Source: Oceanicola sp. 22II-s10i
GTDB taxonomy: Bacteria; Pseudomonadota; Alphaproteobacteria; Rhodobacterales; Rhodobacteraceae
Assembly (NCBI RefSeq): GCF_002210105.1
Contig: NZ_AQQU01000006.1
Location: 248,001 to 312,000 of the forward strand
Direction: 5' to 3'
Length of the DNA stretch: 64,000 bases
The notes below the pieces were generated by a model that was not told the DNA's origin, made no database searches, and saw only the letters and a list, made by a program, of their open reading frames with translations. Shown in pieces: positions 52,706 through 62,407 of the stretch (within the stretch, counting starts at the first letter, position 1; each line of letters begins with the position of its first letter). Both the position numbers and the translations under genes were made by a program.

Positions 52706-54106
52706 CTAGAGCCGGAAGCGGAGCGACATCCGCTCCAGCCCGCGCTGCAGGTCGATGGTCAGCCAGCGGCCCGTGGCCGCCAGCGCCTCGTCGGCGTCAC
52801 TGCTGGCCGTGATCTCGGTGCCGTTCACGCCCGTGATCACGTCGCCCCGCCGCAACCCGGCACGCAGGCCGATGGGGCCGGGATCGGTCACGACCGCCCC
52901 CGCAGCCGTCAGCGGCAGGCCGTATTCCGCCAGAACCGCCGGGTTGATGCCCGACAGCCCGAGACCCGGAATGGGCGACCGGTCGCCGGTGGTCAGCGCG
53001 TTGCGCGCGGGCGTGTCGGGCGGCTCGCTCAGGCGGACGGTCAGGTCGCGGACCTCGCCGCGCTGGACGACCCTGACGCCGACGTCCGAGCCCTCGCCCG
53101 CCACCGACATGCGATAGACCATCTCGGCCGCCGTGTTCACAGGCTGGCCGCCGACCTCGAGCACCACGTCCCCCGCCTCGACCCCGGCGCGGTGAAACGC
53201 GCTCTCGGGGTGCAGGTCGGAAATCACGATGCCGCCGGGGCGGTCCAGCCCAAGCCCCTCGGCCATGGCGGCATCCACCGGCTGACCGTTCAGACCGGCC
53301 CATGGGCGGCGGAACGAGGTCTCGCCGTTGCGCGCCTGTTTCACGAACTGGCGGACGAGCGAGGACGGGATGGCGAAGCCGATCCCGTTCGACCCGCCGG
53401 ACTTGGTCAGGATCGAGGTGTTGATGCCGATCAGGTCGCCGTTCAGATCGACCAGCGCCCCGCCCGAGTTGCCGGGATTGATCGGCGCGTCGGTCTGGAT
53501 GAAGTAGCCGCGCGCGTTGCCCGTGGCGGTGCCGGACCGGGCAAGGCCCGAGACGATGCCGCTGCTGACGGTCTGGCCCACGCCGAAGGGGTTGCCGATG
53601 GCCAGCACCAGCTCGCCCACCTCGACCCCGTCGCTGTCGCGCACGTCGAGGTGCGGCAGGTCGCCGACATCGCGCAGCTTGAGGATGGCAAGGTCGGCCT
53701 CGGCATCCGCCAGCAGGATGTCGGCCCGGTATTCGCGCCGGTCCTGCAGCACGACGCGGATGTCGTCGGCTTGTCCGACTACGTGGTAGTTCGACACCAC
53801 GATCCCGTCGCCGGACAGGATCACGCCGGACCCGAGCGAGTTCTGCACCTGTGGTCGCGCGGGGCCGTAATTGCGGAAGAAATCGCGGAAGAACGGATCC
53901 TCGGCAAAGGCCGAGCGCTGCGATTCCACAACGCGGCTGGCGTAGATGTTCACCACGGCGGGCGCCGCATGCTTGACCACGGGCGCAAAACTCAGCGCGA
54001 TCTGGGCCTTGCTTTCCGGGACGGCGGTCTGCGCCAGCGCCGCGCCGGGGCCGGTCGCGGCGAGGATCAGGGCGAGGACGGGGGCGAGAGGTCTGAGCAT
54101 CTGCAT
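52706..54106 (-). CDS. Periplasmic serine protease, DegP/DegQ (HtrA) type
   Basis: Trypsin-like protease with two PDZ domains (466 aa). The signal peptide ends near GAALAQTAVPES. The catalytic triad is intact: His in VVSNYHVVG, Asp in AEADLAILKL and Ser in NPGNSGGALV. PDZ1 is around 275-365, with IVISDLHPESAFHRAGVEAGDVVLEVGG, and PDZ2 is near the end with GVNGTEI. ATG at 54100 is a near alternative start. It follows the alpha operon terminator and precedes rarA, so it is likely cotranscribed with rarA. Confidence 0.9.
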   Translation of the reverse strand: MQMLRPLAPVLALILAATGPGAALAQTAVPESKAQIALSFAPVVKHAAPAVVNIYASRVVESQRSAFAEDPFFRDFFRNYGPARPQVQNSLGSGVILSGDGIVVSNYHVVGQADDIRVVLQDRREYRADILLADAEADLAILKLRDVGDLPHLDVRDSDGVEVGELVLAIGNPFGVGQTVSSGIVSGLARSGTATGNARGYFIQTDAPINPGNSGGALVDLNGDLIGINTSILTKSGGSNGIGFAIPSSLVRQFVKQARNGETSFRRPWAGLNGQPVDAAMAEGLGLDRPGGIVISDLHPESAFHRAGVEAGDVVLEVGGQPVNTAAEMVYRMSVAGEGSDVGVRVVQRGEVRDLTVRLSEPPDTPARNALTTGDRSPIPGLGLSGINPAVLAEYGLPLTAAGAVVTDPGPIGLRAGLRRGDVITGVNGTEITASSDADEALAATGRWLTIDLQRGLERMSLRFRL

Positions 54107-54193
54107 GGTGCAAACGGATATGCGGAGCGGCGGACGGGAATGCAAGCGGATGGTCCGGCGCACCCGCGCACAGCCGCCACGATCGCGTGAGCG

Positions 54194-54230
54194 CAAAGAA
54201 AAGGCCCCCGCCCTTTCCGGGGCGGAGGCC
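54194..54230 (-). terminator. Rho-independent terminator of the spc/alpha operon
   Basis: On the minus strand GGCCTCCGCCCC...GGGCGGGGGCC followed by TTTTCTTT. It lies about 30 bp after the rplQ stop and ends the ribosomal-protein transcript. Confidence 0.85.
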
Positions 54231-54257
54231 ATCACTGTCCCCTTGGGGATTCTTCTA

Positions 54258-54677
54258 TCAGTCTTCCAGCGACTCTTCGGCGGCGACGCGGGCCTTGTCG
54301 CCTGCGCCTTTCGCGTCGACGTCACGGTCGACGAATTCGATGATCGCCATCGGCGCCATGTCGCCGTAGCGGAAGCCGGCTTTCATGATGCGGATGTAGC
54401 CACCCTGACGGTCCTTGTAGCGCGGGCCGAGGATGTCGAACAGTTTCGCCACGTAGGCGTCCTGCTTGAGCTGCGATGCGGCCTGACGGCGGGCATGCAG
54501 ATCGCCGCGCTTGCCGAGGGTGATCAGCTTTTCGACGATCGGACGCAGTTCTTTTGCCTTGGGCAGGGTCGTCTTGATCTGTTCGTGTTCGATGAGCGAG
54601 CCGGCCATGTTGGCCCACAGGGCCTTGCGGTGCTCATGGGTGCGGTTCAGGCGGCGATAGCCACGTGCGTGACGCAT
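54258..54677 (-). CDS. rplQ: 50S ribosomal protein L17
   Basis: 139-aa protein beginning [31 protein letters not shown], the L17 signature, with [23 protein letters not shown] near the end. It is the last gene of the alpha operon, 160 bp after rpoA across a hairpin repeat. Confidence 0.97.
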   Translation of the reverse strand: MRHARGYRRLNRTHEHRKALWANMAGSLIEHEQIKTTLPKAKELRPIVEKLITLGKRGDLHARRQAASQLKQDAYVAKLFDILGPRYKDRQGGYIRIMKAGFRYGDMAPMAIIEFVDRDVDAKGAGDKARVAAEESLED

Positions 54678-54758
54678 TTTCGTTTCTCCAATATGTGCCC
54701 TCTACGGGCGTTTTTGCTTTGTCCGGCCGGGGATGCGTGTCTCCCGGCTCTCCTTGGG

Positions 54759-54830
54759 GTCGCGCGGTGCGTGGCAAGCACGCACCGCGCGACCCATCGT
54801 TGCGGCAGGGTGCGTGATCTCACGCACCCT
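54759..54830. repeat. Palindromic repeat in the rpoA-rplQ gap
   Basis: Two hairpins in tandem: a 15-bp perfect stem GTCGCGCGGTGCGTG/CACGCACCGCGCGAC (54759-54793) and an 11-bp stem AGGGTGCGTGA/TCACGCACCCT (54807-54830). The core GGTGCGTG...CACGCACC recurs at 63410-63468 between rplR and rpsE, so this is a dispersed repeat family. Confidence 0.75.
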
Positions 54831-54837
54831 CCATTTC

Positions 54838-55854
54838 TCAGAACTGGTCTTCGAACTTCTTCGCCAGATCCTCGATGTTGTCGGGCGGCCAGTCCTCGAC
54901 ATCCATGCCGAGGTGCAGGCCCATGCCGGACAGCACTTCCTTGATCTCGTTCAGCGACTTGCGGCCGAAGTTCGGGGTGCGCAGCATCTCGGCTTCGGTT
55001 TTCTGGATCAGGTCGCCGATATAGACGATGTTGTCGTTCTTCAGGCAGTTCGCCGAACGGACCGACAGTTCCAGCTCGTCCACCTTCTTGAGGAGGAGCG
55101 GGTTGAACTCCAGCCCGTCGTCGTCGTCCTGGCGGGACGCCGATTCCGGCTCTTCGAAGTTGACGAAGATCGACAGCTGGTCCTGCAGGATGCGCGCGGC
55201 ATAGGCCACGGCGTCATCCGGCGTCAGTGAGCCGTCGGTTTCGATCTTCATGGTCAGCTTGTCGTAGTCCAGAACCTGACCTTCGCGGGTTGGCTGGACG
55301 TCGTAGGAGACCTTGCGGATCGGCGAATAGATCGCGTCGATCGGGATCAGGCCGATCGGTGCGTCCTCGGGCTTGTTCTTGTCGGCGGCGACATAGCCCT
55401 TGCCGGTGTTCACGGTCAGTTCCATGAACAGGTCCGCGCCTTCGTCGAGGTGGCAGATCACGTGATCCTTGTTCAGGATCTCGATACCGGCGGTTTCGGC
55501 GATGTCGGCACCGGTCACGACGCCCGGACCCTTTGCATTGACCGAAAGGCGCTTCGGCCCCTCGACGTCCATGCGGATCGCGATACCCTTGAGGTTCAGG
55601 ACGATGTCGGTCACGTCTTCACGGACGCCCGCGACGGACGAGAACTCGTGCAGGACGTTGTCGATCTGCACGCTCGTGATTGCCCCGCCCTGGAGCGAGG
55701 ACATCAGCACGCGGCGCAGCGCGTTGCCCAGCGTCAGGCCAAAGCCGCGCTCGAGCGGTTCTGCGATGACGGTGGCCTGTTTGTGCGGATCGTTGCCCGG
55801 CTTCACTTCAAGCTGCGTCGGCTTGATCAGTTCGGCCCAGTTCTTGTGGATCAT
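54838..55854 (-). CDS. rpoA: RNA polymerase alpha subunit
   Basis: 338-aa alpha subunit with N-terminal assembly domain ([18 protein letters not shown]) and C-terminal promoter/activator-contact domain ([25 protein letters not shown] and [21 protein letters not shown]). It nucleates RNA polymerase assembly. It lies in the usual rpsM-rpsK-rpoA-rplQ order. Confidence 0.98.
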   Translation of the reverse strand: MIHKNWAELIKPTQLEVKPGNDPHKQATVIAEPLERGFGLTLGNALRRVLMSSLQGGAITSVQIDNVLHEFSSVAGVREDVTDIVLNLKGIAIRMDVEGPKRLSVNAKGPGVVTGADIAETAGIEILNKDHVICHLDEGADLFMELTVNTGKGYVAADKNKPEDAPIGLIPIDAIYSPIRKVSYDVQPTREGQVLDYDKLTMKIETDGSLTPDDAVAYAARILQDQLSIFVNFEEPESASRQDDDDGLEFNPLLLKKVDELELSVRSANCLKNDNIVYIGDLIQKTEAEMLRTPNFGRKSLNEIKEVLSGMGLHLGMDVEDWPPDNIEDLAKKFEDQF

Positions 55855-55923
55855 GCGTGTCTCCTCAATTCCTGTCCGGTCCCCATGTCCAAAGGATCAG
55901 ACGCCCGAGGTTGAATGACGTAT

Positions 55924-55951
55924 GGGAGGCCGCGCCTTGGCGCAGCCTCCC
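55924..55951. repeat. Hairpin in the rpsK-rpoA gap
   Basis: GGGAGGC...GCCTCCC with an inner GCGCC/GGCGC pairing after a mismatch, in the 115-bp gap between rpsK and rpoA. It could be an mRNA stability or processing element. Confidence 0.5.
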
Positions 55952-55969
55952 GAAAGCCGTTGACCGGGG

Positions 55970-56365
55970 TCAGACGCGGCGCCGTTTCGGCGGGCGGCAG
56001 CCGTTGTGGGCGATCGGCGTCACGTCGCGGATCGACGTGATGTTGAAGCCGACAGCGGCCAGCGCGCGGAGCGCCGATTCACGGCCCGAACCGGGGCCCT
56101 GAACTTCGACTTCCAGCGTCTTGACGCCGTGTTCCTGTGCCTTGCGGCCCGCGTCTTCGGCGGCCATCTGCGCGGCATAGGGGGTCGACTTGCGCGAGCC
56201 CTTGAAGCCCATGGTGCCGGCGGACGACCACGAGATCGCGTTGCCCTGCACGTCGGAGATCAGGATCTTGGTGTTGTTGAACGAAGAGTTCACATGAGCA
56301 ACGCCAGCGGCGATGTTCTTGGAGACCTTCTTCTTGCCGCTCGCGCGGCGGGTATCGCGTGCCAT
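55970..56365 (-). CDS. rpsK: 30S ribosomal protein S11
   Basis: 131-aa S11, platform protein of the small subunit. Typical sequence [42 protein letters not shown] and the end [23 protein letters not shown]. It follows rpsM by 15 bp. Confidence 0.97.
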   Translation of the reverse strand: MARDTRRASGKKKVSKNIAAGVAHVNSSFNNTKILISDVQGNAISWSSAGTMGFKGSRKSTPYAAQMAAEDAGRKAQEHGVKTLEVEVQGPGSGRESALRALAAVGFNITSIRDVTPIAHNGCRPPKRRRV

Positions 56366-56380
56366 TGGTCCGTTCTCCCC

Positions 56381-56749
56381 TTACTTCTTCTTGCCGGCGA
56401 TGGCCTTTGCGGGGCCTTTGCGCGTGCGAGCGTTGGTGTGAGTCCGCTGACCGCGGACAGGGAGGTTGCGGCGATGACGCAGGCCGCGGTAGCAGCCGAG
56501 GTCCATCAGGCGCTTGATGTTCATCTGGGTCTCGCGGCGCAGGTCGCCTTCGACGGTGTAGTTCGCGTCGATGTGCTCGCGGATGGAGAGGACTTCCGCG
56601 TCGGAGAGTTCGTTCACCCGGCGGGTCTGCTCGATGCCGACGGCGTCGCAGATTGCCTTGGCCGAGGTGTGGCCAATTCCGGTGATGTAGGTGAGGGCAA
56701 TCGGAACCCTCTTGGCGGTCGGGATGTTAACGCCGGCGATACGTGCCAC
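56381..56749 (-). CDS. rpsM: 30S ribosomal protein S13
   Basis: 122-aa S13, which contacts tRNA and the 50S bridge. It starts [26 protein letters not shown] and ends in the basic [24 protein letters not shown]. It opens the alpha operon after adk. Confidence 0.97.
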   Translation of the reverse strand: MARIAGVNIPTAKRVPIALTYITGIGHTSAKAICDAVGIEQTRRVNELSDAEVLSIREHIDANYTVEGDLRRETQMNIKRLMDLGCYRGLRHRRNLPVRGQRTHTNARTRKGPAKAIAGKKK

Positions 56750-56858
56750 GTGTCACTTTCCTTTGGTTGCGGTTCCGTAGCTCCAGAACCTTTTTTCACA
56801 ACATCGGATCACGGGCGGCGTGCCGGGGATCCTGTCGAATTTTGGTGGTCCAAACGGA

Positions 56859-56888
56859 CCCCGGCGGCAATGGGAATCGCCGCCGGGG
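56859..56888. repeat. Hairpin in the rpsM-adk gap
   Basis: CCCCGGCGGC and GCCGCCGGGG, perfect 10-bp arms with a 10-nt loop, between adk and rpsM on the minus strand. No U-tract follows, so processing or attenuation is more likely than simple termination. Confidence 0.5.
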
Positions 56889-56938
56889 TTCGGGATAGGG
56901 CTGACTATGGAGATTTGCCCTGATGGTCAAGGGCAGAT

Positions 56939-57586
56939 TCAGGTTTTGTCCAGAACCCGCGCAATCGCGCCTTCGACCTCGTCGATCTCGGCCAGGCCGT
57001 TGACCGAGGCGAGCTGACCCTTGGCATAGTAATAGCCGATCAGCGGAGAGGTCTTCTTGTAGTATTCCATCAGCCGGACCTTGAGGCTTTCCTCGTTGTC
57101 GTCGGCCCGGCGCTTGAATTCCTTGCCGCCGCAGACGGGGCAGACGCCATCCGCAGGGATCGGCTTGGTCACGTCGTTATAGACCTCGCCGCAGGACCCG
57201 CAGGTCGCGCGGCCCGCGATGCGGCTGACGAGTGCGGCGTCATCCACCTGCATCTCGATCACGGCATCCAGCGTTTCGCCCTTCTCGGCCAGCAGGTCCG
57301 CCAGCGCGTCGGCCTGCGGCAGCGTCCGGGGGAAACCGTCGAAGATGAAGCCGCCCTGCTTGTCGCCCTCGAGCTTTTCGCGGATCAGGCCGATGACGAT
57401 CTCGTCGGTCACGAGCCCGCCGGAATCCATCACCTCGGCGACCTTCTGGCCCATCTCGGTGCCCGAGGTCCGCGCCTCGCGGAGCATGTCGCCGGTCGAC
57501 AGCTGGATCATGTCCCGCTTGTCCACGAGCGTACGGGCCTGGGTGCCTTTGCCGGCACCCGGCGGTCCGAGAAGGATGATGTTCAT
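56939..57586 (-). CDS. adk: Adenylate kinase
   Basis: 215-aa enzyme interconverting ATP+AMP and 2 ADP. P-loop [14 protein letters not shown] site [16 protein letters not shown]. The LID carries four cysteines ([10 protein letters not shown] and CPVCGG), so it is a zinc-type adenylate kinase. It overlaps the secY stop by 4 bp, as often in spc operons. Confidence 0.97.
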   Translation of the reverse strand: MNIILLGPPGAGKGTQARTLVDKRDMIQLSTGDMLREARTSGTEMGQKVAEVMDSGGLVTDEIVIGLIREKLEGDKQGGFIFDGFPRTLPQADALADLLAEKGETLDAVIEMQVDDAALVSRIAGRATCGSCGEVYNDVTKPIPADGVCPVCGGKEFKRRADDNEESLKVRLMEYYKKTSPLIGYYYAKGQLASVNGLAEIDEVEGAIARVLDKT

Positions 57587-58944
57587 CTGCGAGCCGTTCC
57601 TTTCCGAGCGCGGCGTTTGCCCTTGCCGCGCAGACGCGATTTCTCGATCAGGCTTTCATACTGGTGGGCCTGAAGATGCGAATGGACCTGTTCGATCGTG
57701 TCCATGGTCACCGAGACCACGATCAGCACCGAGGTGCCGCCGAAGTAGAACGGGATCGCCAGCTGGCTGCGCAGGACCTCGGGCAGCATGCAGACCATGG
57801 CGAGGTAGAAGGAGCCGAGGACGAGGATGCGGTTCACCACGTATTCGAGGTATTCCGCCGTCCGCTTGCCCGGACGGATACCGGGGACAAAGCCGTTCTG
57901 GTTCTTGAGGTTGTCCGCCACGTCTTCGGTCTTGAACGCCACGTTGTGCGTGTAGAAGTAGGCGAAGAACACGATCATGCCGGTGAAGAACAGCAGGTAG
58001 AGCGGCTGTCCCGGACCGAAATAGGCGAGGATCGTGGACATGATCGGCCCGGTCTGCTGACCCGAGAAGGTCGAGATCGTGACCGGCAGCAGCAGCAGCG
58101 ACGAGGCGAAGATCGCCGGGATCACGCCCGCCGGGTTGACCTTGACCGGCAGGTGGCTGGAGCCGCCGTCATAGACCTTCATCCCGACCTGGCGGCGGGG
58201 ATACTGGATGTGGATCTTGCGCAGCGCGCGTTCCATGAACACCACCAGCGCGATCACGGCGACCACCATGATCATGACGCCGACGATGACCACCGGGCTG
58301 ATCGCGCCGGACCGGCCCTGGCTGAAGAACTGCGCGAGCGCTGCGGGGATTTCGGCGATGATGCCGACGAAGATGATCAGCGAGATGCCGTTGCCGACGC
58401 CGCGTGCGGTGATCTGTTCACCCAGCCACATCAGGAACATGGTGCCGCCGACCAGCGTGATCAGGCAGGACATGCGGAAGAACATGCCGGGATCGGTGAC
58501 CAGATCGCCCGCCTCCAGCGACACGGCAAGGCCGTAGGCCTGCATCGTCGCCAGCGCCACGGTGCCGTAGCGGGTGTACTGGTTCATCTTCTTGCGGCCC
58601 TGCTCGCCCTCTTTCTTGAGCTGCTCCATCGACGGAACCATGGAGGCGAGAAGCTGCACGATGATCGAGGCCGAGATGTAGGGCATGATCCCGAGCGCGA
58701 AGATCCCCATCCGCCCGAGCGCACCGCCCGTGAACATGGTGAGGATGCCGCCCAGCCCGGACGCCGCGCCTTCCATGAACTCGCGCAGCGCCGCGCCGTC
58801 GATGCCGGGGACCGGAATGAAGGTCCCGAGGCGGTAGACGATGAGGAGCAGGATTGTGAAGAAGATGCGTTGGCGCAGTTCGGTGGCCTTGCCGAGCGCG
58901 GCCCAGCTGGTGTTGGCCGCCATCTGTTCTGCTGCAGATACCAT
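57583..58944 (-). CDS. secY: Preprotein translocase subunit SecY
   Basis: 453-aa core of the SecYEG channel with ten helices. Conserved sites: [31 protein letters not shown] and, in the C-terminal cytoplasmic loop, [24 protein letters not shown]. It follows rplO, as in typical spc operons. Confidence 0.97.
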   Translation of the reverse strand: MVSAAEQMAANTSWAALGKATELRQRIFFTILLLIVYRLGTFIPVPGIDGAALREFMEGAASGLGGILTMFTGGALGRMGIFALGIMPYISASIIVQLLASMVPSMEQLKKEGEQGRKKMNQYTRYGTVALATMQAYGLAVSLEAGDLVTDPGMFFRMSCLITLVGGTMFLMWLGEQITARGVGNGISLIIFVGIIAEIPAALAQFFSQGRSGAISPVVIVGVMIMVVAVIALVVFMERALRKIHIQYPRRQVGMKVYDGGSSHLPVKVNPAGVIPAIFASSLLLLPVTISTFSGQQTGPIMSTILAYFGPGQPLYLLFFTGMIVFFAYFYTHNVAFKTEDVADNLKNQNGFVPGIRPGKRTAEYLEYVVNRILVLGSFYLAMVCMLPEVLRSQLAIPFYFGGTSVLIVVSVTMDTIEQVHSHLQAHQYESLIEKSRLRGKGKRRARKGTARR

Positions 58945-58969
58945 TGCGCTGATGTCTCTTTCGAAGCGG

Positions 58970-59007
58970 AAACGCCGCCGGGTCCGTTTCCCGGTCCGGC
59001 GGCGTTT
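58970..59007. repeat. Hairpin in the rplO-secY gap
   Basis: AAACGCCGCCGG and CCGGCGGCGTTT, perfect 12-bp arms around a 14-nt loop, in the 112-bp gap between rplO and secY. Its ends are A- and T-rich, so weak termination in either direction is possible. Confidence 0.5.
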
Positions 59008-59056
59008 ATGGAAAACTGAAGGCTATGTAAGCGCCCGTGCGGGCGCCCACAACCTG

Positions 59057-59527
59057 TTATTCGGCCGCGGCGTTCGTGACCTTGAGCGAACCGCCCGCCT
59101 TTTCGACGGCGTCGATGGCCGCTTTGGAGGCGCCGGTCACTTCGATGTTCAGCGCGGTGCCGATGTCACCCTTGGCCAGAACCCGGATGCCGTCCAGCTT
59201 GCGGCGGATGGCGCCGGAGGCGACCAGCGCGTCCTCGGTGATCGCGGATTTCCCGTCGAGCTTGCCCGCTTCGACGAATTTCGCGATGATGCCGAGGTTG
59301 ATGACGGCGAAGTGTTTCTTGTTCGGCTTGTTGAAGCCACGCTTGGGCAGACGCTGGTAGAGCGGCATCTGACCGCCCTCGTAGCCGGCGATCGCCACGC
59401 CCGAACGGGATTTCTGACCCTTGATACCGCGACCGGCGGTCTTGCCCTTGCCGGAGCCGGGGCCGCGCGCCACGCGCTTTTTCTTGGGGGCCGCGCCGGG
59501 ATTGTCGCGCAGTTCGTTGAGTTTCAT
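59057..59527 (-). CDS. rplO: 50S ribosomal protein L15
   Basis: 156-aa L15 starting [41 protein letters not shown], typical of the glycine/lysine-rich N-terminus that enters the 23S core. In most bacteria it directly follows rpmD; here about 3 kb of plus-strand genes separate the two, so rplO needs its own promoter or a long read-through. Confidence 0.97.
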   Translation of the reverse strand: MKLNELRDNPGAAPKKKRVARGPGSGKGKTAGRGIKGQKSRSGVAIAGYEGGQMPLYQRLPKRGFNKPNKKHFAVINLGIIAKFVEAGKLDGKSAITEDALVASGAIRRKLDGIRVLAKGDIGTALNIEVTGASKAAIDAVEKAGGSLKVTNAAAE

Positions 59528-59680
59528 GTCGCTTCTCCTGAGCCGGAACCGCCCCCGAAGCGTATTGGGCGGACACGGCGTTTCTTGGTTGATGAGTCGG
59601 GCCCGTGCCGGGCCACCGGGGGCGTATAGACTCTGTGGCCTGCGGGATCAAGCGCCGCCTGAAGGCGTCGCCCGTGGAGT

Positions 59681-59749
59681 GCGCTGACAGGGGATCGACC
59701 CCTGTCAGCGCAGCCTCCGGCGGGCATATTTGGGGCAAGATGAAGCTGG
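59681..59749. repeat. Hairpin GCGCTGACAGGGG plus conserved tail
   Basis: A 13-bp perfect stem, GCGCTGACAGGGG-ATCGA-CCCCTGTCAGCGC (59681-59711), is followed by CTCCGGCGGGCATATTTGGG and CAAGATGAAG. I recall similar CGGCGGG-ATATTT-AAGATGAAG segments dispersed in Rhodobacterales genomes, so a REP-like element is likely; this is not tested here. The rest of the gene-free stretch 59528-60061, which must hold the divergent rplO and helicase promoters, shows nothing else clear. Confidence 0.55.
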
Positions 59750-60061
59750 AGACAATCTGCACCTCTGCGCGGAGCGCATGGCGGACAGGTGGGCAGAACC
59801 ATTGACAGGAGCGCCATCTGCGCGCATATGCCGCCCGAGCCGTCGCTGCCGCGTGAGCAGCCTTTCCGCCCGAGAGCGCGGAACACGGCCCCACTCTAAC
59901 ATGGTTCCCACATCACGCGGGGGGTCAGACGCCCGGACGGCTGGCGCGGCATTCGGCCCGCAGGCCCGTTCAGGGTTGAACCCGAGCGTGACGCATGGCC
60001 CCCGGACGGGGCCTGCCCGCTTTTCGCGGATGGCAAATGTCATCCGCAGCAAGGACGTATT

Positions 60062-61408
60062 TTGGATTTCGACATGCTGGGACTTCCGTCCCGCCTCTCC
60101 GCCAACCTCACCGAGCTTGGCATCACCGACCCCACCCCCATCCAGCGCCAGGCGATCCCGCACGCGATGAACGGCCGCGATGTCATGGGCCTGGCCCAGA
60201 CCGGCACCGGCAAGACCGCGGCCTTCGGCCTGCCCATCCTGACCGCGCTGATGCGCGCCGAGGGCAAGCCCGCGCCGCGCAGCGCGCGCAGCCTGATCCT
60301 CGCCCCCACGCGGGAACTGGCCAAGCAGATCCTCGACAGCCTGCGCGGGTTCGCCAAGGGCACCTCGGTCCGGATCGAGCTGATCGTCGGCGGCGGGTCG
60401 ATCAACGCGCAGGTCCAGCGGATGCAGCGCGGCACCGACGTGCTGGTCGCCACGCCCGGACGGCTGATCGACCTGATCGACCGCAATGCCGTGCGGCTGG
60501 ACGAAACCGTTTTCCTCGTGCTCGACGAGGCCGACCAGATGCTGGACATGGGCTTCATCCACGCCCTGCGCCGGATCGCGCCGCTGCTGCCCAAGGAACG
60601 GCAGACGATGCTGTTCTCGGCCACCATGCCCAAGCTGATGGCCGATCTGTCGCGCGACTACCTGACCAACCCGGTCCGGATCGAGACCAACCCGCCGGGC
60701 AAGCCTGCCGACAAGATCGACCAGCACGTGCACTTCGTGGCGCAGGCCGCGAAGTCCGGCCTGCTGATCGAGCATCTGGGCGAACACACGCAAGAGGCCG
60801 CGCTGGTCTTTGCCCGCACCAAGCACGGGGCCGAGCGACTGATGAAGTCGCTGGTCAACGCGGGCTTCGGCGCGGCGTCGATCCACGGCAACAAGAGCCA
60901 GGGCCAGCGGGACCGGGCGCTGAAGGCCTTCAAGGACGGCGAGATCAAGGTGCTGGTGGCCACCGACGTCGCCGCGCGCGGGATCGACATTCCCGATGTC
61001 CGCTACGTCTACAACTACGACCTGCCGAACGTGCCGGACAACTACGTCCACCGCATCGGCCGGACCGCGCGTGCGGGCCGTGACGGCACGGCCATCGCCT
61101 ATTGCGCACCGGCCGAGATGTCGGAACTGCGCGACATCCAGAAGGTGATGGGCCGCGAGATCCCCGTGGCCGGCGGCACCCCGTGGGAGCCGCAGCCGGG
61201 CGAGGAGCCCAAGCGTCAGGGCCGTGGCGGCGGCAAGCCGGGCGGAAACCGTGGCGGCGCCGGTGGCGGCGGACGCGGCAAGCCGGGCCGTCGTGGCGGC
61301 GGCAAGCCGGGCCAGTCGGCCAGCGCGGCGCCGGGCGGCGCACCCGCCAAGCACAAGCCGCGCCGGTCGCGTCCCAACCGTGGCAAGGCGAACGCCCGCG
61401 CCGCATGA
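60062..61408 (+). CDS. DEAD-box RNA helicase (RhlE-like)
   Basis: 448-aa ATP-dependent RNA helicase. Q motif PTPIQRQAIPHAM; motif I AQTGTGKT; motif Ia PTRELAKQ; motif II VLDEADQM; motif III FSATMP; motif VI HRIGRTARAG. The C-terminal tail (about 380-448) is rich in Gly/Arg/Lys, a likely RNA anchor. The start is TTG at 60062 with AAGGA 6 nt upstream; the next Met is at residue 5. It sits on the opposite strand inside the spc operon. Confidence 0.92.
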   Translation: MDFDMLGLPSRLSANLTELGITDPTPIQRQAIPHAMNGRDVMGLAQTGTGKTAAFGLPILTALMRAEGKPAPRSARSLILAPTRELAKQILDSLRGFAKGTSVRIELIVGGGSINAQVQRMQRGTDVLVATPGRLIDLIDRNAVRLDETVFLVLDEADQMLDMGFIHALRRIAPLLPKERQTMLFSATMPKLMADLSRDYLTNPVRIETNPPGKPADKIDQHVHFVAQAAKSGLLIEHLGEHTQEAALVFARTKHGAERLMKSLVNAGFGAASIHGNKSQGQRDRALKAFKDGEIKVLVATDVAARGIDIPDVRYVYNYDLPNVPDNYVHRIGRTARAGRDGTAIAYCAPAEMSELRDIQKVMGREIPVAGGTPWEPQPGEEPKRQGRGGGKPGGNRGGAGGGGRGKPGRRGGGKPGQSASAAPGGAPAKHKPRRSRPNRGKANARAA

Positions 61409-61454
61409 TCGGCTGACGATTGCTTTTGGTGCGGGCGCGGTGTGTCATGGCGAC

Positions 61455-62225
61455 ATGACCGCGCCCGCCCCCCCTGCCCTGCCACGTGTCCGCCGCCTGA
61501 TCGGACTGACCGCCGCGATGGCGCTGGCAGGACAATTTGCCTCTCCCCTCTCTGCAAGTGATTGTTCGGTCGATGCGATGCTGGTCTTCGACGGCTCCGC
61601 CTCGATGGCCGAGATCGGGTTCGAGGCCTCCGCCCTGACCCGCATCGACGAAGCGCGCGAGGCGGTGCGACGGGCCATGCCGGATATCGCGGCCTACCGC
61701 CGCGTCGGGCTCGTCACCTATGGCCCGGAGGGCGTGGACAGCTGTTCGGGGATCACCCGGCACTTTGTCCCGCGCGCCGATGCCGCCCCCCCGATCATTA
61801 CCGCGATCGACGCCCTCGCGCCCGGCGGGCTGACTCCGCTGGCCGCCTCCGTGACGGTCGCAGCCGAAACGCTGGGCTACCGCACGCAGCCGGGGGTCGT
61901 CGTGCTTGTGACGGATGGCAATGAGACCTGTGGCGGACGCCCCTGCGCGCTCGGCGATGCGCTGGCGCGGGACGCGGCCGACCTGACGGTGCACGTGATC
62001 GGATTTCGGGTCGAGGTCGACTTCTGGACCTGGAACAACCCGGAGCAGGAGAACTCCGCCCATGACCGGAGCGTGGCACGCTGCCTCGCCGAGCGGACGG
62101 GCGGGCTCTACGTCACGACCGAGACGGTGGAGGAACTGGTGGACGCGCTGAAGGCGACGCTGGGATGCCCGGTGATCGGACGGCTGGACCCGTCAGAGGG
62201 CACGCCGGGACGATCGACGGGCTAG
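61455..62225 (+). CDS. Secreted von Willebrand factor A-domain protein
   Basis: 256-aa exported protein. The N-terminal hydrophobic segment (LIGLTAAMALAGQFASPLSASDC) is a signal peptide or anchor. The VWA domain has a MIDAS-type metal motif: AMLVFDGSASMAEIGFEA (DxSxS), with the Thr near GGLTPLAAS and the Asp in LVTDGNETCGG. Conserved cysteines suggest disulfides. It follows the helicase gene by 46 bp on the same strand. Ligand and role are unknown. Confidence 0.85.
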   Translation: MTAPAPPALPRVRRLIGLTAAMALAGQFASPLSASDCSVDAMLVFDGSASMAEIGFEASALTRIDEAREAVRRAMPDIAAYRRVGLVTYGPEGVDSCSGITRHFVPRADAAPPIITAIDALAPGGLTPLAASVTVAAETLGYRTQPGVVVLVTDGNETCGGRPCALGDALARDAADLTVHVIGFRVEVDFWTWNNPEQENSAHDRSVARCLAERTGGLYVTTETVEELVDALKATLGCPVIGRLDPSEGTPGRSTG

Positions 62226-62407
62226 TGGCAATGCACCTTGCCCACAGGTTTCTCCATGTGACAGCACTGCCCTCGGGGTGAGGACTTGCGGCAACCGCCA
62301 CCGTGCCCCGTCGCCTCTGGACCAGCGATCACCTGTGGGGCGGCCCTGACCGCGGCCAGGCTGGGCGAGGCGACGACAGAAATTGCGGTCAGAAGGATGG
62401 AAAGGGA
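62222..62407 (-). CDS. Small Cys/His-rich secreted protein, no canonical start codon
   Basis: An open frame of about 60 codons that looks coding: a hydrophobic ILLTAISVVASPSLAA signal-like start, then GGGCRKSSPRGQCCHMEKPVGKVHCH with a dense Cys/His pattern suited to metal binding. An upstream in-frame stop (TAA, 62408-62410) comes before any ATG, GTG or TTG. So either an ATC/CTG start is used or the gene has lost its start. Its stop overlaps that of the convergent VWA gene. I do not have a family name for it. Confidence 0.4.
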   Translation of the reverse strand, partial: SLSILLTAISVVASPSLAAVRAAPQVIAGPEATGHGGGCRKSSPRGQCCHMEKPVGKVHCH

